Of a stretch of DNA of 10,072 nucleotides, positions 6,666 to 10,072 are shown piece after piece. This DNA comes from a bacterium HR27 (GTDB taxonomy: Bacteria > Chloroflexota > Chloroflexia > Thermomicrobiales > Thermomicrobiaceae): the NCBI GenBank assembly GCA_002898975.1, contig BEID01000018.1, positions 1 to 10,072 on the forward strand, in the 5' to 3' direction. The translations under genes were made by a program, and so were the position numbers. Each line of letters begins with the position of its first letter. The stretch's first letter is position 1. A model generated the notes under the pieces. That model did not search any database and was not told where the DNA came from. It saw only the letters and a list, made by a program, of their open reading frames with translations.

Positions 6666-7430
6666 GTGTTGGGGCTGACATTCTTGGGTACTGGGACATC
6701 GAACGGGATACCGGTGATCGGTTGCCGGTGCCGTACGTGCACGTCGATCGACCCGCGCGACCGCCGGACTCGTTGTTCCGCCGTCTTGCACCTCGGCGAT
6801 CGCACGATTCTGATCGACACTGCACCGGAGTTGCGCCTCCAGGCGCTCGCAGTGGGCTTGACGCGCCTCGACGCCGTCCTGTTCACGCACGCGCATGCCG
6901 ATCACGTCGGTGGGTTCGACGATCTGCGTCAGTTCAACTATCTCCGGCAAGCTCCCATTCCGGTGTTCGCCGATCCGGAGACAGCCCGCGAACTTCGGAC
7001 ACGGTTCGGGTACGCCTTCAGCGACCCGCTCCCCTTTTACGGTGGGAAGCCTGACATCGAGTTGCATGAATTCACCGGGCCTTTCGAACTGTTCGGGTGC
7101 CGGATCGTCCCGATCCCGGTGCGGCACGGCAACTGGACGGTCTATGGATTCCGTTGTGGGCCGCTCGCGTACGTGACCGACGCCAAAACGATCCCGACTT
7201 CGTCGCTCGAACTCCTCAGCGGTGTCGAAGTCCTCGTGCTCAACGCGTTGCGCGATCGCCCGCATCTGACACATTTGAGTCTGGCGGAAGCGCTCGCCAT
7301 TGTCGAGCAACTCCGCCCGAAGCGAACCTATTTGACACACGTCAGCCATGAAGTGTTTCACACCGACTGGAGCGAGCGCCTGCCGAAACATGTCATGCTC
7401 GCATACGATGGGCTCCAGGTGTGGCTGTGA
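6666..7430 (+). CDS. PhnP-like metallo-beta-lactamase-fold hydrolase
   Basis: A 254-residue cytoplasmic MBL-fold phosphodiesterase-type enzyme. The opening strand LTFLGTGTSNGIPVIGC (4-20) is the hallmark of the PhnP/RNase Z-like branch. The metal site is THAHADHVGG (His75, His77, Asp79, His80) with further ligand candidates His154 (PVRHGN), Asp172 (YVTDAK) and His225 (YLTHVSHE). Cys20, Cys22 and Cys25 (CRCRTC) match the cysteine cluster that holds a structural zinc in E. coli PhnP. GTG 6666 is chosen because family homology begins there; AGGAG at 6647-6651 is rather far (14 bases), and the frame stays open back to a GTG at 6558 whose extra residues look non-coding. No phn genes are nearby, so the cyclic phosphoribosyl substrate of PhnP should not be assumed; another cyclic or nucleotide phosphodiester is possible. 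It heads a + strand run with two secreted-protein genes, 20 bp before the next start. Confidence 0.88.
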   Translation: MLGLTFLGTGTSNGIPVIGCRCRTCTSIDPRDRRTRCSAVLHLGDRTILIDTAPELRLQALAVGLTRLDAVLFTHAHADHVGGFDDLRQFNYLRQAPIPVFADPETARELRTRFGYAFSDPLPFYGGKPDIELHEFTGPFELFGCRIVPIPVRHGNWTVYGFRCGPLAYVTDAKTIPTSSLELLSGVEVLVLNALRDRPHLTHLSLAEALAIVEQLRPKRTYLTHVSHEVFHTDWSERLPKHVMLAYDGLQVWL

Positions 7431-7435
7431 AAATG

Positions 7436-7441
7436 AGGAGG
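7436..7441 (+). promoter_or_regulatory. Ribosome binding site deciding the GTG 7451 start
   Basis: AGGAGG, a full anti-Shine-Dalgarno match, lies 9 bases before GTG 7451. The same frame also offers GTG 7421, GTG 7427 and ATG 7433, which would overlap or abut the upstream gene, but none has a comparable site, so 7451 is preferred. Confidence 0.7.
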
Positions 7442-7450
7442 AACGGTACT

Positions 7451-8944
7451 GTGGCAGCAGCCCGGCGATGGCTCATAGTCGTGACTCTCGTGGTGACGCT
7501 GACAGCGAGCCCCAACCCCACATCGCAGGCACAGGCTGACACGAACGCGTTCGCTGACTCAGCCTTCGCCGAACGCTGGGAACGTGTCGATCGTCCGGTC
7601 GCGGCTGGTGCGGTGCAGCGCTCCTGGATCTGGGGACCGAGCCCGCTGACCGGCGGTCTCACGGAGCGGTACCAGGAATCTCCCGCACGCTCGCGACTCG
7701 TCCAGTACTTCGATAAAGGTCGCATGGAACTGACGCATCCCGACGGTGATCCGAATGCCGAGTGGTTCGTGACCGGCGGGTTGCTCACCCGGGAACTCGT
7801 CAGCGGACGCATCCAGCTCGGCGACCAGTTGTTCCTGGACGCCGGTCGCGGCGCAGCTGTGCCGGTCGCGGGCGACCCGGACAACGTCTTTCCGACCTAC
7901 GCCAATCTCGCGAGCATCATTGACCGATCGCAGCCCGATCGTACCGGTCAGGCAGCGACTGCCGTACTCACCCCTGACGGGTGGGCCGAGCGCCCCGACG
8001 CAGCCGACGACCCGGAGGCACAGTTCGTGCACTACGTGTCGTACACCGGCCCGGTCGGTGAACCGGTCGGCTACAACATCCCGCGCGCATTCTGGACGTT
8101 CATGACCCAGCCAGGGCTCATCTGGCAAGACGACCAGGTCGTCGCGGCCGACCCCTTGTTCGACTGGCTGTTCGTACTCGGCTATCCTATTGCTGATCCT
8201 TTTTGGGTACAGGTTCGCCTGCGTGGCGAACCCACCTGGGTACTGGTGCAGCCGTTCGAACGGCGCGTTCTCACCTATACACCGAGCAATCCCCCAGGCT
8301 GGCGAGTCGAGATGGGCAATATCGGTCAGCACTACCTGCGCTGGCGTTACGCCCAGACCCCACCACAGGCGGTGACAGGGGATCCCGGTTTCTATGGTCT
8401 CGCTCCGGGCACGCGTGCGGTCTACTCCTCGTCGAGCCGGCTCGACGAGACCTGGCAGGTGTCGGGTCCCGAGACGAGTTTCATTGCTGGCTCGCGGCTG
8501 ATCGTGCGTGAGGAACTGCGTGGATCGAGTCGCTGGTACACCTACTGGGCCGTCACGGAAAGCGGCCTCGCCCTCGCTGGCTGGGAGCGCTTCACGCGTG
8601 CTGGCACCTTCATCGAGACAGTCGTGTTCTGGCCAGCGTTAGACATCCTCGCGCCTGATCGACTGCAGGAAGGACAGTCGTGGGAATCGACTGCGACTTA
8701 TCTGTCGACTCGAGTCGGTGCGCACACCATCACGTTGCACGTCAGCGTGGACGAACAAGCGCTCGTCGGCACACCATATGGTGTCGTTCCTGCCTGGCGT
8801 CTCACGTTCGAGACGAGCGACCCACCCACCCTCATCCTCTCGTATCTCGACAGTACGCTCTGGTTCAGCCCGAATCTCGGTATCGTCCAGTGGACCGCGG
8901 ATCGATACGCCGCCCAACTGCGGACCTTCACCTCACCCGCCTGA
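7451..8944 (+). CDS. Secreted protein of unknown function with VQYF-type repeats
   Basis: A 497-residue exported protein I cannot assign to a named function. From GTG 7451 it begins with a signal peptide: basic AARR, hydrophobic WLIVVTLVVTLTA, and a likely signal-peptidase site after SQAQA (about residue 29). The mature part has (1) a region at about 62-119 with PLTGGLTERYQESP and LVQYFDKGRMEL, (2) a linker rich in DPDN/PDAADDPEA motifs, (3) a region at about 238-300 with LFVLGYPIADPF, then VLVQPFERRVLTYTPSNPPG, and (4) a beta-rich C-terminal part (about 312-497) with no recognised catalytic motif. Regions 1 and 3 resemble the repeat in the following L,D-transpeptidase-like protein. No membrane anchor or lipobox is seen. 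It lies 20 bp after the MBL-hydrolase gene and about 100 bp before the transpeptidase-like gene, on the same strand. A role at the cell wall or surface is inferred from the signal peptide and shared repeats only. Confidence 0.85.
   Translation: MAAARRWLIVVTLVVTLTASPNPTSQAQADTNAFADSAFAERWERVDRPVAAGAVQRSWIWGPSPLTGGLTERYQESPARSRLVQYFDKGRMELTHPDGDPNAEWFVTGGLLTRELVSGRIQLGDQLFLDAGRGAAVPVAGDPDNVFPTYANLASIIDRSQPDRTGQAATAVLTPDGWAERPDAADDPEAQFVHYVSYTGPVGEPVGYNIPRAFWTFMTQPGLIWQDDQVVAADPLFDWLFVLGYPIADPFWVQVRLRGEPTWVLVQPFERRVLTYTPSNPPGWRVEMGNIGQHYLRWRYAQTPPQAVTGDPGFYGLAPGTRAVYSSSSRLDETWQVSGPETSFIAGSRLIVREELRGSSRWYTYWAVTESGLALAGWERFTRAGTFIETVVFWPALDILAPDRLQEGQSWESTATYLSTRVGAHTITLHVSVDEQALVGTPYGVVPAWRLTFETSDPPTLILSYLDSTLWFSPNLGIVQWTADRYAAQLRTFTSPA
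7634..7807 (+). repeat. Protein repeat copy 1 (divergent, PLTGG...LVQYFDKGRME)
   Basis: Residues about 62-119 of the secreted protein. The core VQYFDKGRMEL corresponds to VQYFERARFEY in the downstream protein, and GDPNAEWFVTGGLL follows where that protein has the PENxGTxYxVL segment. The GYP element is absent (LTERYQESP instead), so this is the most divergent copy. Confidence 0.5.
8162..8350 (+). repeat. Protein repeat copy 2 (LFVLGYPIADPF...VQPFERRVLTYTP)
   Basis: Residues about 238-300 of the secreted protein. GYPIADPF aligns with GYPITEPF, and VQPFERRVLTYTPSN with VQYFERARFEYHPEN, of the following protein. An insert between the two elements (WVQVRLRGEPTW) makes this copy longer than the next one. 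Confidence 0.65.
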
Positions 8945-8962
8945 GCAGAGTGGAACCGATCA

Positions 8963-8974
8963 GCACGATCGTGC
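8963..8974. other. 12-bp perfect palindrome between the two secreted-protein genes
   Basis: GCACGATCGTGC is its own reverse complement, 18 bases after the stop of the upstream gene. With a 4-base loop only 4 bp would pair and no T run follows, so it is a poor terminator. It could be a protein site or chance. Nothing else clear lies in 8945-8985. Confidence 0.25.
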
Positions 8975-8985
8975 GTTAGACTCTT

Positions 8986-8995
8986 AGGAGGAGGT
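8986..8995 (+). promoter_or_regulatory. Very strong Shine-Dalgarno (AGGAGGAGGT) upstream of the L,D-transpeptidase-like gene
   Basis: An extended anti-SD match that is optimally spaced (7 bases) for GTG 9003, which is out of frame with the main gene. It is 11 bases from GTG 9007, which is in frame with the main gene and would add 12 residues. The ATG at 9043 has its own, weaker AAGGGG site (9031-9036, 6-base spacing). Which start is used cannot be settled by eye. Confidence 0.6.
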
Positions 8996-9042
8996 CGTCA
9001 CCGTGCGTGGCGACAAACCGCAGGGTAGGGAAGGGGTCGCGG

Positions 9043-10072
9043 ATGCCTCGCCGTTTCCAGCTCTCCTTCGGTGTGTTCCTCGCGCTCGCACTCTTGTTGG
9101 TGTCGCTCGCGCCGCTCACCCGCAGCACGCATGCCGCGAACTGGCATGGGCTCGTTCTGTACTTCCCCCAAACTGGGCACCACCTGAGCGGCGATTTTCT
9201 CTGGGCATGGATCAGTAACGGTGGGCTGATGACCTTCGGGTACCCGATCACCGAACCCTTCACGCAGGACGGCATGGTGGTGCAGTACTTCGAACGCGCC
9301 CGCTTCGAGTACCACCCGGAGAATCAGGGCACACGTTATACCGTCCTCGCCACGCTCCTCGGCAATTGGATCGCTGAGGGGCGGCGGAACGACGCTGCGT
9401 TCCGGCCGGTTCAGCTCGATCCGAACGTGGCGAACAACAATCCCGAGCGACGGTATTTCCCCGAAACCGGCCACACACTGGCCTATGGTTTCAAGGCGTA
9501 CTGGGAGGCGAACGGCGGGCTCTATACCTTCGGCTACCCGATTTCGGAGGAATTCACCGAATGGAATCCAGACACCGGCGAGTACTACACGGTGCAGTAC
9601 TTCGAGCGGGCCCGGTTCGAGTACCACCCGGAGAACAAGGGGACGCCGTTCGAAGTCTTGCTGGGTCGCTTGGGCGTGCAGTACGCCCAGGCACGCGGCG
9701 TCGATACCAGCCCCGTTCCCAAGCGCCCCGATGCGATCGAGGTGCCACCGCAACTTCTGGATTACCGCTGGTCGCGCGCCGTGGCGACCGATGACGGAGC
9801 GATTTTCGGCAAGGTAACCGCTTCGACCCTGGCGATCCGGAGCGCACCGAGCAGCAGCGCCCCAGTCGTTGCCTGGACGTACGCGCGCCACCCCGTGGCG
9901 ATTCGTGGCTTGACACTGGGCGATCCCGTCGAAGGGAACCCGATCTGGTACGAACTCGGCGACGGCCGGTACGTCGCTGCCGCTATGGTCGAGCCGCTGG
10001 TGCCCGACCTGCCGTCGCAGCGGTTCGGTGGACACTGGGTCGATGTGAGCCTGCGTTCCTTCTACGCCGTCG
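9043..10072 (+). CDS. Secreted repeat-SH3-L,D-transpeptidase-like protein, 3' end cut by the window
   Basis: 343 complete codons are open to the window edge. A signal peptide (basic MPRR, hydrophobic FGVFLALALLLVSLA, cleavage near STHA, residue 31) is followed by two repeats (about 40-111 and 138-216), each of the form GHxL...W..NGGL.TFGYPI...VQYFERARFEYHPEN. Next comes an SH3-like segment (about 249-318: LAIRSAPSSSAPVVAWTYAR, then WYELGDGRYVAAAMVEPL) of the bacterial wall-binding type. The last residues, HWVDVSLRSFYAV (331-343), match the start of a YkuD L,D-transpeptidase domain, which cross-links or anchors peptidoglycan; its catalytic His/Cys motif would lie beyond the window, so activity is inferred. 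The start is ambiguous: ATG 9043 with AAGGGG, or GTG 9007 using the strong SD at 8986-8995; the signal peptide is intact in both. It is probably expressed with the preceding secreted protein, which shares its repeat. Confidence 0.8.
   Translation, partial: MPRRFQLSFGVFLALALLLVSLAPLTRSTHAANWHGLVLYFPQTGHHLSGDFLWAWISNGGLMTFGYPITEPFTQDGMVVQYFERARFEYHPENQGTRYTVLATLLGNWIAEGRRNDAAFRPVQLDPNVANNNPERRYFPETGHTLAYGFKAYWEANGGLYTFGYPISEEFTEWNPDTGEYYTVQYFERARFEYHPENKGTPFEVLLGRLGVQYAQARGVDTSPVPKRPDAIEVPPQLLDYRWSRAVATDDGAIFGKVTASTLAIRSAPSSSAPVVAWTYARHPVAIRGLTLGDPVEGNPIWYELGDGRYVAAAMVEPLVPDLPSQRFGGHWVDVSLRSFYAV
9160..9375 (+). repeat. Protein repeat copy 3 (NGGLMTFGYPITEPF...VQYFERARFEYHPEN)
   Basis: Residues about 40-111 of the L,D-transpeptidase-like protein, a compact full copy: YFPQTGHHLSG, a Trp-rich helix-like part (FLWAWISNGG), GYPITEPF, VQYFERARFEYHPEN, then YTVLATLLGNWIA. 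Its layout (G-x2-GYP-x-[ST]-E ... Q-x-F-E) resembles LGFP repeats of actinobacterial envelope proteins; homology to LGFP is a hypothesis. Confidence 0.85.
9454..9690 (+). repeat. Protein repeat copy 4, near-identical core to copy 3
   Basis: Residues about 138-216 of the same protein: YFPETGHTLAYG, WEANGGLYTFGYPISEEF, VQYFERARFEYHPEN, FEVLLGRLGVQYA. The cores of copies 3 and 4 also form a DNA-level direct repeat: 9280-9332 and 9592-9644, exactly 312 bp (104 codons) apart, differ at 6 of 53 positions by my count, mostly silently. This suggests fairly recent internal duplication or strong constraint. Confidence 0.88.

Noticed and set aside
4664..7054. A 796-codon open frame on the + strand opposite the kinase and into the hydrolase gene
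   Set aside because: Its product is Arg/Ser/Ala-rich low-complexity sequence without domains, while both the opposite-strand kinase and the + frame hydrolase have clear family motifs. Long antisense frames are common in GC-rich DNA.
6507..7391. A 294-codon minus-strand frame antisense to the MBL hydrolase
   Set aside because: No family features; the + strand protein has a complete metal-binding motif set.
8963..8974. GCACGATCGTGC as an intrinsic terminator
   Set aside because: It has no loop unless the stem is cut to 4 bp, and it lacks a T run.
9043..9135. Twin-arginine (Tat) signal on the L,D-transpeptidase-like protein
   Set aside because: MPRRFQLSFG has two arginines, but the S/T-RR-x-F-L-K pattern does not fit and the hydrophobic core is strongly Sec-like.
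9003..9218. A 71-codon gene starting at the perfectly spaced GTG 9003
   Set aside because: The predicted peptide has no recognisable feature and overlaps the signal peptide and first repeat of the main gene. I keep it only as a possible leader ORF in the findings, not as a gene call.

Overview
The window is GC-rich bacterial DNA, densely coded, with strong AGGAGG-type ribosome binding sites and several GTG starts. The envelope proteins at the right end carry 'FGYP...VQYFERARFEYHPE' repeats next to an SH3-like and an L,D-transpeptidase domain. I associate that style with thermophilic Chloroflexota of the class Thermomicrobia (Thermomicrobium/Sphaerobacter type). No rRNA or other lineage marker is present, so the assignment is an inference.

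Left block (about 1-2249, + strand): an HxlR-family regulator, a BtuF-like corrinoid-binding protein without a signal peptide, and an integral membrane ECF transporter S component. They are tightly spaced (18 bp gap, then a TGATG stop/start overlap) and look like one operon for vitamin B12 or corrinoid uptake or handling. A perfect 7-bp inverted repeat lies at the extreme left edge, upstream of the regulator.

Middle block (2246-6510, - strand): a GAF-domain HisKA_3-type sensor histidine kinase, then its NarL/LuxR-type response regulator, then, past a hairpin, a class III (CaiB/BaiF) CoA-transferase whose stop codon overlaps that of the ECF gene tail to tail. The kinase is odd. The phospho-acceptor His is kept, but the ATP-binding N, G1 and G2 boxes are badly eroded, so it may be a pseudokinase sensor. 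The 84-bp kinase-regulator gap has an 8-bp direct repeat of exactly 10-bp period and a small hairpin.

Right block (6666 to window end, + strand, divergent from the kinase): a PhnP-like metallo-beta-lactamase-fold hydrolase, a secreted protein of unknown function, and the first 343 codons of a secreted L,D-transpeptidase-like protein that runs off the window. The last two share a repeat of about 60-80 residues (four recognisable copies in total) that resembles the wall-associated LGFP repeat in layout. They look like partners in cell-envelope work.

No tRNA, rRNA, CRISPR array, insertion sequence or prophage signature was seen. The most interesting items are the degenerate kinase paired with an intact response regulator, and the repeat family shared by the two secreted proteins.
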